Source: Ascidiimonas sp046199005
GTDB lineage: Bacteria; Bacteroidota; Bacteroidia; Flavobacteriales; Flavobacteriaceae
Reading direction: 5' to 3'
DNA: 64,000 bases
Assembly (NCBI GenBank): GCA_046199005.1
Contig: CP176050.1
Span: forward strand, 3,596,001-3,660,000
Of this stretch, positions 31,686-41,488 are shown piece by piece. The notes under the pieces were generated by a model. That model saw nothing but the letters and a program-made list of their open reading frames with translations. It did no database searches and was not told the DNA's origin. Position numbers and translations under genes: made by a program. The stretch's first letter is position 1, and each line of letters opens with the position of its first letter.

Positions 31686-33134
31686 CTAGTTTTCGAACCA
31701 CATAGGATCGTCTAATGGACGCTGAGCAGGTGCATTAGGGTTAGATGCAGTTTCACTGGCAGGATAAGGATATCTTCTGATAATATCTGTTAACTGAGCG
31801 TTTGCAGGCAATTCGAAAGTCGGAGTTTTGGTTCTTTTCCATAGAGTCCATGCTTCTAAACCTCTTGTGAATAAATCAATATAGTGCTGCTCATGGATTA
31901 CACGCAGTGCATCTGCAGTTGACAAACCTGAAATATCTGGTAAAGAAGCTAAATAAGCTGTCTTATCACCGCTCGAAATTGCACCAGGCTTTCCATCATA
32001 GAAATCCATAGACAACCTAACAGCATCCTGAAGATACGTATTAGCCTGAGCTAAACCACCAGGAACGATACCATTAGCAGCTGCATCAGCTAACAAGAAA
32101 TGTGTCTCTGAAGCAGTCGCATATCTGTCTGGCATTTCCGGACGAATAATATTCAAACTGATAGGAGAAATTCCAGTAGGACTGAAAACCCCCTGATTTT
32201 GACCTACGTATTGTCCGTCTGCATTCAAATCGAAATACGTAGCACGACGTGGATCACCCAGATTATTCATTAGATCTACCAAAGTAGCACCAGAATACCA
32301 GAAAATATTATCACCACCTGAGAACAAATTAAGCGTATTCCAGATTGGATTCTCGTTACCAATAGCTGAAGTATAGTCTAATTTCGCCTCATCTGCATTT
32401 GTAACGATTAGTGGCTCTGAAAGTAGTGCTTGTATTTCTGACTGAACAGCAGAAGGATTTACATTACCGATCAACATTAGAGCTTTTAATTTCAACGTAT
32501 TGGCAAATTTAATCCACTTTGATGCATCACCACCATATATAAGGTCTCCACCAGTAACGATACCATCCGTAGGCCCGTTGAAAAGAGCAATTGCTTCATC
32601 GCATCGAGTGATCACTCCTCTCAGCACATCTTCCTGAAGATCAAAATTCGGATTAGGGAAATCTGCTGGCTGAGTAGCCTCAGAAAAAGGTACCTGCCCG
32701 TAAAGGATGGTAAGGTTAAAGAAAGTAAATGCTTCCATTACCTTTGCCTGACCAATTACATGCAGGTTTCCTGGATTGTTTTGCTCCGTAAGTAATCTTA
32801 CCTGTTGCAAGTTTCTCAATGATGTGGCATATTCGGCGAACCATACGTTATTGGTAGTATTCGCACTTATAATATATACTTCAGGGTTACGGAAAACTCC
32901 GGCAGAACCACCAGATGTCCAGTGCTGTGCCTGAATGTTTACTGAATTCAATTCTATCGTTCGCTGCTGAGACACCGCCAAAATAATTTGCGGGAAAAGC
33001 AATGCAGGATCAATATTGGTCGCTGCGAACGGGTTTGTGTTGATACCCTCAATTGACCCCTCACAACCGCTCATGAGCATTGTAAGCGAAGCCATACAAA
33101 GAACACCAAACTTTTTTATATTAAATCTTTTCAT
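31686..33134 (-). CDS. SusD/RagB-family surface lipoprotein (SusD-like_2 type)
   Basis: 482-aa lipoprotein with lipobox Cys24 ('LTMLMSGCEG'). The 'INTNPFAATNIDPALLFPQI' start is typical of the SusD-like_2 subfamily. TPR-like helical pairs follow, with 'GQAKVMEAFTFFNLTILYGQVPFSEA' in the middle and an 'EAWTLWKRTKTP' block near the C-terminus. It acts as the lid over a SusC channel at the cell surface and captures oligomeric substrate. It lies 10 bp downstream of susC and ends at a strong terminator; no glycosidase or sensor gene is attached, so the substrate cannot be inferred. Confidence 0.92.
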   Translation of the reverse strand: MKRFNIKKFGVLCMASLTMLMSGCEGSIEGINTNPFAATNIDPALLFPQIILAVSQQRTIELNSVNIQAQHWTSGGSAGVFRNPEVYIISANTTNNVWFAEYATSLRNLQQVRLLTEQNNPGNLHVIGQAKVMEAFTFFNLTILYGQVPFSEATQPADFPNPNFDLQEDVLRGVITRCDEAIALFNGPTDGIVTGGDLIYGGDASKWIKFANTLKLKALMLIGNVNPSAVQSEIQALLSEPLIVTNADEAKLDYTSAIGNENPIWNTLNLFSGGDNIFWYSGATLVDLMNNLGDPRRATYFDLNADGQYVGQNQGVFSPTGISPISLNIIRPEMPDRYATASETHFLLADAAANGIVPGGLAQANTYLQDAVRLSMDFYDGKPGAISSGDKTAYLASLPDISGLSTADALRVIHEQHYIDLFTRGLEAWTLWKRTKTPTFELPANAQLTDIIRRYPYPASETASNPNAPAQRPLDDPMWFEN

Positions 33135-33144
33135 ACTTTTTATT

Positions 33145-36100
33145 TTAGAAATTCACTTGTAAGTTAAAACCAAGACTTCTGCTAGGTGGTACACCACCAC
33201 GCTCAATACCTTGCGTATTACTATTCGCTCCAAATAAACCAGATTCTGGATCTACATGAGGAACATTTGTGTTGAATAACGCTAAATTACGTCCTTGAAT
33301 ACCAACTCTTAACCCTTTAAAAGGAGTCTTCTCCAGTATTTTTTGTGAGAACGTATAAGATAAACTTAATTCTCTCCACTTGATGAAAGTAGCATCAAAT
33401 ACATTTCCTTCTATAATTGAAGCGTTAGAGAAAGCTGCCCAGTAGTTTTGAACACTACTTACAGGAGTTGTATTTGGAGTTCCATCTGCCTGAAAAGTAT
33501 TAGGATCTACGAAAACTTCTCTATTATTAACTGCAGTTTCTTCAGCAAGACCTGCTCTTCTTAAAAGACCTACCGTGTTAGAGAATATCTTTCCACCTTC
33601 TCTATAGTCAAATGTAGAAGATAATGTAAACCCTTTCCAGCTAAATGCTGATGTAAGACCCATGATGAAATCTGGGTTGATACTACCTAATTTACCATCA
33701 TTACCAGACTGACGAATACCATCAGAATTTACAAGAATCTGATCCTCAATATCGTTTCCATCTGCATCCTGAACTCTGGCAAATTTTCTACCAAAAAGCT
33801 CAAGATCTCCACCTTCATCAGCAACGATCTGAAGACCGTTAAATTCAGTATCAGGTAATACATATCGACCACCTGGTAAATCTCCCAGATCATCAACACG
33901 GAATATATTTCTGGTAAAGTTGTAATCTATATCCCAGGTAAAGTCACCAACTTCAAGAACTCTTGCATTCAATTCAATTTCAAAACCTTCATTACTAATC
34001 TGACCAATGTTAGTTAGTAAGGATGTATATCCACTAGTTTGTGGAGTTGGAAGGAATATAATTTGATCTTGTGTAGCATTGTTATAGTACGTAGCATCAA
34101 TATTAACCTTATTCTTGAACAATCCAAGCTCAAGACCGATCTCAAAACTTTCTTGATTCTCAGGCTTTAAGTTAGGATCTGTCAAGAATCCGTTACTGTT
34201 AAAAGCTAACTGACCATTAAATGGAAAAGTACCACCAGTACCAAACTGACCAAAGTAAGCCTGATCAGGATTGAAAAGGAAGTCTAACAGGTAAGGAGCA
34301 GTATCATTACCAACATTAGCCCAGGTACCTCTTAATTTACCATAACTTAAAACATCACTATCAATTTTAAAAGCATCGGTAAAAATCCAGCTCAAAGAAA
34401 CGGATGGGTAGAAGAAACTGTTATTATCTGCCGGAAGCGTAGATGACCAGTCATTACGTGCAGTAGCATTTAATATTAACCAGTTCTTATAATCAAGTGT
34501 CAAATCTCCAAAAACACCCAAAATCCTTTGTTGTCTAAAAAACTTGGTTGGAGTGTTATTAGCGGCATTACCCGGATCAAATAAGCCTGGTACGGTTAAA
34601 CCGATCGCAATGTTGGTAGCATCTCTACGAACTCTCTCATTCCACTGAGCACCACCACGTACTGTTAAAGCAAAATCATCATTAAGTTGCTTATCATAAG
34701 TAGCAAGGAAATCTAAGGTAAGCTCACTTCTTTTAATAAGGTCATCAGTAAAACGACCATCTGCACGACCTACAGTATTGACTTCATTAACTAAAAGTCT
34801 TTCATCTGTAAAGGTATCATAACCTACACGTCCTAATAAACTTAATTCTTCGATTGGCAAGTATTCTAATGAAGCATTACCGAAGAAACGCTCAACCGTT
34901 ACTTGAGGAGCATTCTCATTAGCTACCCAGTATGGGTTGTTCGTCTGAGGACCTACCTGAGATAGCTGATTACCTTGCTCATCTTTCCATGGACGGAACA
35001 AGCTGATGTCCGTGTTAATAGGTAAACCATTAACAATATTCGTAAGTACGTTTGGATCGTTTGCACCACCTGCAGCCGTACCTCTTGTGTTTGTTCTTAC
35101 GTAATTTACAGAAAATCGTGATTTCAACTTTTCAGTTAATACTTTACCCGCATTTAGACCTAAGTTGAATCTGTTTAACGCAGAGTTTGGTAAAATACCT
35201 TCCTGCTCTGTGTATGATGAACTTAATCTATAATCATCACCAACTCCTGAAGCCCCTGAAACAGCGAAACTGGTAATTTTAGTAATACCTGTTTCATAGA
35301 AATCCTCTACTCTATTTTTAAATAATCTAAAAGGAACTGTTTCTCCTGCAACGTTTGTATACGTCTGGCCTGAAACCTCACTTAAAGAAGGTCCCCAACC
35401 TGCTGTAGTCTGATTTCCGTCTGTCTGCGTAAAATCATAAACTCCCTGATCACCACCAACAAATTGCTCCTGAAAATCAGGTAATCTTAGAGGATCATCG
35501 AAACGAATATCGGTACTAAACGAAAAATTCGCTTTTGAACCTACTTTACCTTTCTTTGTAGTAACGATAATTACCCCATTCGCAGCACGTGATCCATAAA
35601 GTGCGGCTGCTGACGCACCTTTAAGCACCGAAATACTTTCCACATCGTCAGGGTTGATATCCTGTGCTCTGTTACCGAAGTCAAAACCACCCTGAATTCT
35701 TGAACCAGAGGCAATATTTGAATCCGAAACAGGAACACCGTCTACAACCCATAATGGCTGGTTGTTACCTCCTAAAGAGGCATTACCTCTAATAATGATC
35801 TTGGTAGAACCACCAACGTTACCTGACTGGTTCTGAATTCGAACACCACTCGCTTTACCTTGTAGTGCATTTAAAACGTTTGTTTCACGCACAACATTCA
35901 AATCTTCAGCCTTAACAGTAGAAACTGCATAACCTATAGATCTTGCAGAACGCTCAATACCAAGGGCGGTCACAACCACCTCTTCTAGTGCCTCTGCATC
36001 TTCCACCATCTGTACGTTGATGGTATTTGCTGAAGTCACAACTCGTTCTGTAGTTTTTTGTCCTAAATAGGTAAAAACTAATGTTTGACCTACACTTGCC

Positions 36101-36291
36101 TTAATAGCATAGTTTCCGTCAAAATCAGTCTGAGTACCTGTAGTAGTACCTTTAACCACAACGTTAACCCCGGGCAGCGGCAAACCGGATTGGTCTGTCA
36201 CGTTACCGGTAACCGTTTTTTCCTGTGCAAAAGTAATTTGCACCATCAACGCTAAAAATAGCGTCAACATCCAAGTAAACTTTGATCTCAT
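33145..36291 (-). CDS. SusC/RagA-family TonB-linked outer-membrane protein
   Basis: 1048 aa. Signal peptide 1-22 (ending 'ITFAQ'), CarboxypepD_reg-like domain at about 24-105 ('VTGNVTDQSGLPLPGVNV'), a TonB-box-like 'EEVVVTALGI' near 105, a plug domain with 'LQGKASGVRI' and 'PLWVVDGVPVSD', then a large beta barrel ending in 'LGFNLQVNF'. It imports a substrate captured by the SusD partner, powered by TonB-ExbBD. Complete, no frameshift. It starts the transcription unit; I found no convincing -33/-7 pair in the 156 bp between it and rnhB. Confidence 0.94.
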   Translation of the reverse strand: MRSKFTWMLTLFLALMVQITFAQEKTVTGNVTDQSGLPLPGVNVVVKGTTTGTQTDFDGNYAIKASVGQTLVFTYLGQKTTERVVTSANTINVQMVEDAEALEEVVVTALGIERSARSIGYAVSTVKAEDLNVVRETNVLNALQGKASGVRIQNQSGNVGGSTKIIIRGNASLGGNNQPLWVVDGVPVSDSNIASGSRIQGGFDFGNRAQDINPDDVESISVLKGASAAALYGSRAANGVIIVTTKKGKVGSKANFSFSTDIRFDDPLRLPDFQEQFVGGDQGVYDFTQTDGNQTTAGWGPSLSEVSGQTYTNVAGETVPFRLFKNRVEDFYETGITKITSFAVSGASGVGDDYRLSSSYTEQEGILPNSALNRFNLGLNAGKVLTEKLKSRFSVNYVRTNTRGTAAGGANDPNVLTNIVNGLPINTDISLFRPWKDEQGNQLSQVGPQTNNPYWVANENAPQVTVERFFGNASLEYLPIEELSLLGRVGYDTFTDERLLVNEVNTVGRADGRFTDDLIKRSELTLDFLATYDKQLNDDFALTVRGGAQWNERVRRDATNIAIGLTVPGLFDPGNAANNTPTKFFRQQRILGVFGDLTLDYKNWLILNATARNDWSSTLPADNNSFFYPSVSLSWIFTDAFKIDSDVLSYGKLRGTWANVGNDTAPYLLDFLFNPDQAYFGQFGTGGTFPFNGQLAFNSNGFLTDPNLKPENQESFEIGLELGLFKNKVNIDATYYNNATQDQIIFLPTPQTSGYTSLLTNIGQISNEGFEIELNARVLEVGDFTWDIDYNFTRNIFRVDDLGDLPGGRYVLPDTEFNGLQIVADEGGDLELFGRKFARVQDADGNDIEDQILVNSDGIRQSGNDGKLGSINPDFIMGLTSAFSWKGFTLSSTFDYREGGKIFSNTVGLLRRAGLAEETAVNNREVFVDPNTFQADGTPNTTPVSSVQNYWAAFSNASIIEGNVFDATFIKWRELSLSYTFSQKILEKTPFKGLRVGIQGRNLALFNTNVPHVDPESGLFGANSNTQGIERGGVPPSRSLGFNLQVNF

Positions 36292-36447
36292 ATTTAATTA
36301 ATTTGATTTAGTCAGTCGCAAACTTCTTAATTATTTCTTAATAAACCAAATAAAAGATAGTAGGGGTGTGTTAAAAATCACAAACACCCTAGATTATTTG
36401 AATTTTCCTAGGCAAAACCTTATGTTTATTGTAAAGATCTATAAAAA

Positions 36448-37053
36448 TTGTCCTTATTATTAAGATATTTTGAAGAGGAAGGCATAGAAGTCGGAACCGA
36501 TGAAGCAGGGAGAGGATGCCTCGCAGGACCGGTCACTGCTGCTGCTGTGGCATTACGAAACACTTTTAATCATAACGAGCTTAATGACTCTAAGCAGCTC
36601 ACGCGCGCAAAACGAGATTTTTTTAGAATTATTGTAGAGCAGGAAGCTGCTTTTTATGGAATAGCACATGTTTACCCTGAAGAAATTGATCGTATCAATA
36701 TTTTAAATGCCTCAATCGAAGGAATGCATCGAGCAATACATTCTATGGACTGCAAGCCAGACTTTATTATAGTAGATGGCAATCGTTTTAAAGATTTTCA
36801 AAATACTCCTTATAAATGTATCGTAAAAGGAGATAGCAAATACATGAGTATTGCTGCCGCCTCTATCCTTGCAAAAACCTATAGAGATAACTATATGGAA
36901 AAAATACATGAAGAATATCCCATGTATAACTGGAAACAGAACAAAGGATATCCAACCGCAGAACATAGAGAAGCTATAAAAAAGTATGGCATCACAAAAT
37001 ATCACAGAAAAAGCTTCCGGTTACTTCCTGAACAACTAAAATTAGAATTTTGA
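36448..37053 (+). CDS. rnhB: Ribonuclease HII
   Basis: 201-aa endonuclease that removes ribonucleotides and RNA primers from RNA-DNA hybrids. The 'GTDEAGRGCLAGPV' block carries Asp18 and Glu19; the other acidic metal ligands are Asp110 ('IIVDGNRF') and Asp129 ('KGDSKYMSI'). The frame has no ATG before the catalytic block; the start is TTG at 36448, and the preceding ATG at 36421 is out of frame and soon stops. Length fits the family. The next gene starts 31 bp downstream in the same direction. Confidence 0.95.
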   Translation: MSLLLRYFEEEGIEVGTDEAGRGCLAGPVTAAAVALRNTFNHNELNDSKQLTRAKRDFFRIIVEQEAAFYGIAHVYPEEIDRINILNASIEGMHRAIHSMDCKPDFIIVDGNRFKDFQNTPYKCIVKGDSKYMSIAAASILAKTYRDNYMEKIHEEYPMYNWKQNKGYPTAEHREAIKKYGITKYHRKSFRLLPEQLKLEF

Positions 37054-37084
37054 ATTCATATTTTTGCATCAAACTCTTTGCCGC

Positions 37085-39556
37085 ATGAAAAAACTGATTT
37101 TGTTAGGACTCTTAATGCTCGTAAGCTGCAAACAAAAGGAGAACATAACATCAGGACTTACCAACTATGTTCCTAACGGCACTTTCGCTGTAATACAAAT
37201 TAATGACCTGGCAGCATTCAAAAGTGATTTGAGAAACAACAACTTCATAAACCAATTTGAAAATTCTGCTGGTTATTCCAATTTTGATCAGTTTCTCTCC
37301 AGACTGGATTACATTGAGCCGAAAGATCATGCGCTTATTTGCTTTAATGAAGTAGGCAAAGATAATTTTGAGTACACTTTTATTTCAGAATACCACGAGC
37401 AACTTTTTAAAAAAGACAGTCTTCAAGATATAGTCTCGGAAAGATATAACTATGAGAATTTAGCCATCGATGAGATCTCACTTAAAGGTCAAAAGGCATT
37501 TCATACTCTTATAAATCGTGTTGCCATTATCTCTTCCTCTAAATTAGTTATCGAAAACATTATAAGACAATCTCAGTCTTCTAATTACAAAACAGATGCA
37601 TCCTTGCAAAAAATAATCGACACCTCCAGCCCTGATGCTACGGCCTCTATTTTTATTAATGGCGAAAACGGTAATACTTTTGTAGACTACTTATTTCCCG
37701 AAAGTAATTTTCTAGGCAACCAGGCCTTTAAGAACTGGATAGGAATAGACGCTAAGATCGACCAGCAAAACGTATTCTTTAATGGCGTTACCATTTCAAA
37801 AGATTCAACCGGATCTGTCTTGTCTGTTTTCGAAAATTTGGGTGCAACAGAAAACAAACTTCCCGAAATAACTCCTTTGAACGCCCACGGTCTTTTATCG
37901 TTTACTTATACAGACTGGAACATTCTAAGTGATAAGTTGAAAGTTTACGCTGGTAATAAAGTGGCTTCTGCCAATGCACCCGACATTATGCCTTTTTCAG
38001 ATGAAGCGGGATTCATTTATTTAAAAGAAGGAAATGTGATCGCTCTTCATTTCAACAATATTGAAGGAGTGAAAACTGAACTGGAATCTTATAGCAAATT
38101 GGCAGATACACATCGAAGTATCCCTATACAGCAGCTGGAAACATACACACTATTAATTGATAATTTAGATCCCCTAGTTTCAAACACCGCTGCTAATTTC
38201 TATACTGTTCTTGGAGATTTTGTCGTATTCGCTGAAAACCTCACTTCTTTGCATGGGATTATTGCGAACTTTCAAAATAAATCCACGCTCAAAAATACAA
38301 ATGCCTACGAAACATTGATGAAGAACCTAAATGACCAGTCTTCTATCCTCGCCATTGGCATGAATCCTCAAATTGGAAATTTTCTTGAAGAGAAGGGTAA
38401 TAATGTGGTGTCAAAAACACTGACCAGTGTAAAACTCGATGAGTATCCGCTTTTTGCATTTCAATTTGTCCCGGATAAAGATTTTCTTCACACGAACGGC
38501 GCTATTTCAAGAATAAGCAAAAGTAGTGTTGCAGGTACAGTTTCTCAATTATTTGCAGTTACTCTCGAGGCAGAGTTAGCGAACAAACCCCAGTTCGTCA
38601 CCAATCACAGAACAGAAGAAAAAGATATTGTAATTCAGGATAAAGCAAATCATTTGTATCTTATTTCTAACGAAGGGAAGATTCGCTGGAAAAGGAAACT
38701 TGATGATCCTATAATCGGAGAAGTTTCACAGGTAGATCTTTACAAGAATGGACGGTTGCAATTAGCCTTCACTACCGAGAAAAAATTACACATAATTGAC
38801 CTTAAAGGTAGAGATGTAGCTCCTTTTCCTCTGGATATAGATGCAAAGGTAACTCATCCCTTGTCGGTATTTGATTATGACAAAAATCGTAATTATCGTT
38901 TTGTAGTTTGTGCGAATAAAGAAATCTTTATGTACACTGGTAAAGGCGAAAAGGTAGACGGTTTTACATTTAAGAGAACAAAACAACCCCTTTTGAGCAG
39001 TCCTAAACACGTAAGGGTATCTGGCAAGGATTATTTAATTTTACCCCAACAAAATCGGTTGAGTATACTAGATCGAAGAGGGAAACCAAGAATAAAAGTA
39101 AATGGGGAAATTAACCTGTCGGGAAATTCGGTTTACTTATATAATGGTCTATTTACTACCACTGATTCTTCCGGAAACTTATTACAGATAGACTTCAAGG
39201 GAAATATCAACCGAATTGGACTGGGATTACAGGATAATCATAAAATAGACGCTACCGCTAAAACACTTGTTAGCCTTTCAGACAATGTACTCACCATTAA
39301 AGGAAAACCTGTAGAACTGGACTATGGTATCTATACCGCTCCAAGAATCTTTTATGTAAATAATAAAATTTATGTCTCTGTGACAGATCTTCAAACGAGC
39401 AAGGTATATCTATTTGACAGCCAAACAGAACCCATTGCTAACTTTCCAGTTTATGGCAATTCGGAAATAGATCTTACCGATCTCAAAAATAATAACAAGA
39501 TAGCTGTGGTTACCGAAGGTGAAGAGAACTCAATAATTGTATATGCATTGAATTAG
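37085..39556 (+). CDS. Large lipoprotein with C-terminal propeller-like region, function unknown
   Basis: I choose the ATG at 37085 (823 aa) because it gives a compact lipoprotein signal with lipobox 'LLMLVSCKQK'; the ATG at 37064 adds 7 residues ahead of it. The N-terminal ~500 residues have repeated 'FAVIQINDL'-like and 'ASIFINGENG' strands and are not a family I can name with confidence (a DUF3352-like relation is possible). From about residue 515 to the end are short repeats of the type 'NHLYLISNEGKIRWKRKL' and 'KLHIIDLKGRDV', as in beta-propellers of the PQQ/WD type. Likely anchored in the envelope. It follows rnhB by 31 bp, so co-transcription is likely, without an obvious functional link. 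Confidence 0.7.
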   Translation: MKKLILLGLLMLVSCKQKENITSGLTNYVPNGTFAVIQINDLAAFKSDLRNNNFINQFENSAGYSNFDQFLSRLDYIEPKDHALICFNEVGKDNFEYTFISEYHEQLFKKDSLQDIVSERYNYENLAIDEISLKGQKAFHTLINRVAIISSSKLVIENIIRQSQSSNYKTDASLQKIIDTSSPDATASIFINGENGNTFVDYLFPESNFLGNQAFKNWIGIDAKIDQQNVFFNGVTISKDSTGSVLSVFENLGATENKLPEITPLNAHGLLSFTYTDWNILSDKLKVYAGNKVASANAPDIMPFSDEAGFIYLKEGNVIALHFNNIEGVKTELESYSKLADTHRSIPIQQLETYTLLIDNLDPLVSNTAANFYTVLGDFVVFAENLTSLHGIIANFQNKSTLKNTNAYETLMKNLNDQSSILAIGMNPQIGNFLEEKGNNVVSKTLTSVKLDEYPLFAFQFVPDKDFLHTNGAISRISKSSVAGTVSQLFAVTLEAELANKPQFVTNHRTEEKDIVIQDKANHLYLISNEGKIRWKRKLDDPIIGEVSQVDLYKNGRLQLAFTTEKKLHIIDLKGRDVAPFPLDIDAKVTHPLSVFDYDKNRNYRFVVCANKEIFMYTGKGEKVDGFTFKRTKQPLLSSPKHVRVSGKDYLILPQQNRLSILDRRGKPRIKVNGEINLSGNSVYLYNGLFTTTDSSGNLLQIDFKGNINRIGLGLQDNHKIDATAKTLVSLSDNVLTIKGKPVELDYGIYTAPRIFYVNNKIYVSVTDLQTSKVYLFDSQTEPIANFPVYGNSEIDLTDLKNNNKIAVVTEGEENSIIVYALN

Positions 39557-39619
39557 GCCCGTATGCGCTAATTTAGAAGAAATCTTCATTTTTGTTATAA
39601 AAAATAGCAGGCACAAGTT

Positions 39620-40333
39620 TTATACCGTTTTTGCTCTTACCATTTTGGCTTCAAACAAATCTTCAAAGTGATGCGTTATTTTTTTCTTTACCTGTGACAT
39701 TGATAATTGATCTACCCCTAGTTCTGCATGAAGCGATGTTACCGCCTTTCCTTTAATTCCACAAGGAATAATATGATCAAAATAACCTAGATTTGTATTT
39801 ACATTTAAGGCAAAACCGTGCATTGTTACCCATCTCGAAGCGCGTACGCCCATAGCACAAATTTTTCTGGCAAAAGGTGTACCAACATCTAACCAAACAC
39901 CTGTTTCCCCGTCGCTTCTGGTAGCATTTAAACCATATTCTGCAAGGGTTTTGATAATTACTTCTTCCAGAAGCCTTAAGTATTTATGGATATCTGTAAA
40001 AAAATTATCGAGATCCAGAATTGGGTAACCAACAACCTGACCGGGACCATGATAGGTAATATCACCTCCTCTATTGATTTTATAAAATACAGCGTTGTGC
40101 TGCTTTAACTCATTTTCATTGAGAAGGAGGTTCGTTATATCTCCGCTTTTTCCAAGAGTGTAAACGTGTGGATGCTCAACAAAAAGAAAATGGTTCTCTG
40201 TTTCCTCTTGTTGGTTTTGTCTCCGGTTCATTATTTTTCGATCCACAATCTGTTTGAACAGCTGTTCTTGATAGTCCCAGCATTCCTTGTAATCAAACAG
40301 ACCAAGGTCTTCTATCCTTACTTCTTTATTCAT
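39620..40333 (-). CDS. lipB: Octanoyl-[acyl-carrier-protein]:protein octanoyltransferase
   Basis: 237-aa cytosolic enzyme that moves octanoate from ACP to lipoyl domains, the first step of lipoate synthesis. 'RGGDITYHGPGQVVGYPILD' at about 88-107 is the family signature. Lys157 in 'RKICAMGVRASRWVTMHG' and Cys191 in 'IIPCGIKGKAVTS' are the expected catalytic pair. Length is normal. It follows the 40371-41126 gene by 37 bp on the minus strand; the partner lipA is not in this window. Confidence 0.95.
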   Translation of the reverse strand: MNKEVRIEDLGLFDYKECWDYQEQLFKQIVDRKIMNRRQNQQEETENHFLFVEHPHVYTLGKSGDITNLLLNENELKQHNAVFYKINRGGDITYHGPGQVVGYPILDLDNFFTDIHKYLRLLEEVIIKTLAEYGLNATRSDGETGVWLDVGTPFARKICAMGVRASRWVTMHGFALNVNTNLGYFDHIIPCGIKGKAVTSLHAELGVDQLSMSQVKKKITHHFEDLFEAKMVRAKTV

Positions 40334-40370
40334 AAGGCAAAGATAAGATATCCTTTAAGAAGAAACGATT

Positions 40371-41126
40371 TTAGTTGGCAAGCTCTATTTCTAAATTCAA
40401 TATCTCAGGATCTCTCATATAATCCATGAAGGGAACCTCAATTGTAACCGTTTTTCGGTCTTCACTAAATAGGGCACCTTTTTTAGATACTGATTTTACA
40501 GGTTTTGAAAAGTGGTAAACAAGCGTATAGGTGGAACTACTCAGAAACAATTCCATCTTACCAAGACTATCGACATTTTGCTGCAAAAGATCATAATCTA
40601 TCACCTTATTGGTTCTGGTAAACTTATTTCCTTTTAAAGAATAGCTCATTTCTGTCGCTTCCTGATTAGAAAATGAACTCTCATTGGAATTCGGCGCGCC
40701 TCCAATACCATTATTACTAAAGGCACTTACGTTCTGGAAGGCGCTAAATGCATCTGAAAGTTCTGAAACTTTTTTGAAATCGGTGTACATATCCACTTTC
40801 ATGTCACCAGCCTCTTCGTTCATTACCATGTGCAAATTGAAAGGTTCTAGTTTTTTTAATTTTTCCTGTTCTTCGATCGGAAGCTGAGCTATACTATCTT
40901 TCTTTTCTTCGAGAAGTTGCTTGAACGAAATTACCGAGTCTATTACTTTTCCAGCGGGTTCGTCTTCAGCTTTCATACCACCGCTCATTTGAAGTAGTTC
41001 TGAACCGTCAAATTTGATAGCGAGTCTTCCGCTTCCATCGTCTTCAATATTCAACTCTTCAGTGAAGTTGCATGAAGTAAATAATAATAATACAAGGGCA
41101 CAAACACTAACTAATAGTTTTTTCAT
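40371..41126 (-). CDS. Lipoprotein of unknown function
   Basis: 251 aa with lipobox 'LLLFTSCNFTEEL' (Cys19). The mature part begins with an acidic 'ELNIEDDGSGRLAIKFDGSEL' block, a pattern common in uncharacterised flavobacterial lipoproteins that resemble LppM-type beta-rich proteins; a Lys/Glu-rich helical part follows ('EEKKDSIAQLPIEEQEKLKKL'-like). C-terminal strands end 'YMRDPEILNLEIELAN'. It lies 8 bp after the small Pmp3-like gene and 37 bp before lipB, so the three form a probable operon. No function can be assigned. Confidence 0.7.
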   Translation of the reverse strand: MKKLLVSVCALVLLLFTSCNFTEELNIEDDGSGRLAIKFDGSELLQMSGGMKAEDEPAGKVIDSVISFKQLLEEKKDSIAQLPIEEQEKLKKLEPFNLHMVMNEEAGDMKVDMYTDFKKVSELSDAFSAFQNVSAFSNNGIGGAPNSNESSFSNQEATEMSYSLKGNKFTRTNKVIDYDLLQQNVDSLGKMELFLSSSTYTLVYHFSKPVKSVSKKGALFSEDRKTVTIEVPFMDYMRDPEILNLEIELAN

Positions 41127-41134
41127 CTTAATTT

Positions 41135-41293
41135 TTATTTATTGGGGTTATTCAAAATAATAAGTGCCGCGATCACACCAGGAATCCAACCGAGAATCCA
41201 TAATATAAAAACAATAAGTATAGAACCACAGCCTTTATCTAATACAGATAAAGGAGGAAAAATGATCGCCAACAGTACTCGCCAAATACTCAT
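41135..41293 (-). CDS. YqaE/Pmp3-family small membrane protein, 52 aa
   Basis: A short frame on the minus strand encoding two hydrophobic helices around a Gly/Pro turn: 'LLAIIFPPLSVL', then 'GCGSILIVFILWILGWIPG' and 'VIAALIILNN', ending Pro-Asn-Lys. The PP-L-S-V pattern, the Cys-Gly after it and 'WILGWIPGVIAAL' are the signature of the Pmp3/YqaE family, which affects membrane potential and salt tolerance in other organisms. 52 residues is the family's normal size. It precedes the lipoprotein gene by 8 bp. A longer plus-strand frame overlaps it but has no family features. Confidence 0.85.
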   Translation of the reverse strand: MSIWRVLLAIIFPPLSVLDKGCGSILIVFILWILGWIPGVIAALIILNNPNK

Positions 41294-41443
41294 TCTATAT
41301 TTTTTATTGAGAACGAAAGATATAAAAATATGTTTTACCGGTCGACAACCCTGTTCCTAAAAGTTGTATGATCCCTTAAAAAAAAGAAGAAAACATGGCA
41401 ACCTATTTGAACGTCAAACTTCTAGAATTTATTCAATTGTATG

Positions 41444-41451
41444 TATCTTTG
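41444..41451 (+). promoter_or_regulatory. Candidate -7 element of lysS
   Basis: TATCTTTG 37 nt before the lysS ATG, followed by CATC. No TTG lies at the right distance, so only the -7 half is supported. Confidence 0.45.
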
Positions 41452-41488
41452 CATCTTTCTAAAATCAACGTAGTATTTAAAATAAGGC

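Noticed and set aside
41142..41360. 72-aa plus-strand frame
   Set aside because: It is antisense to the Pmp3-like gene, which has clear family features.
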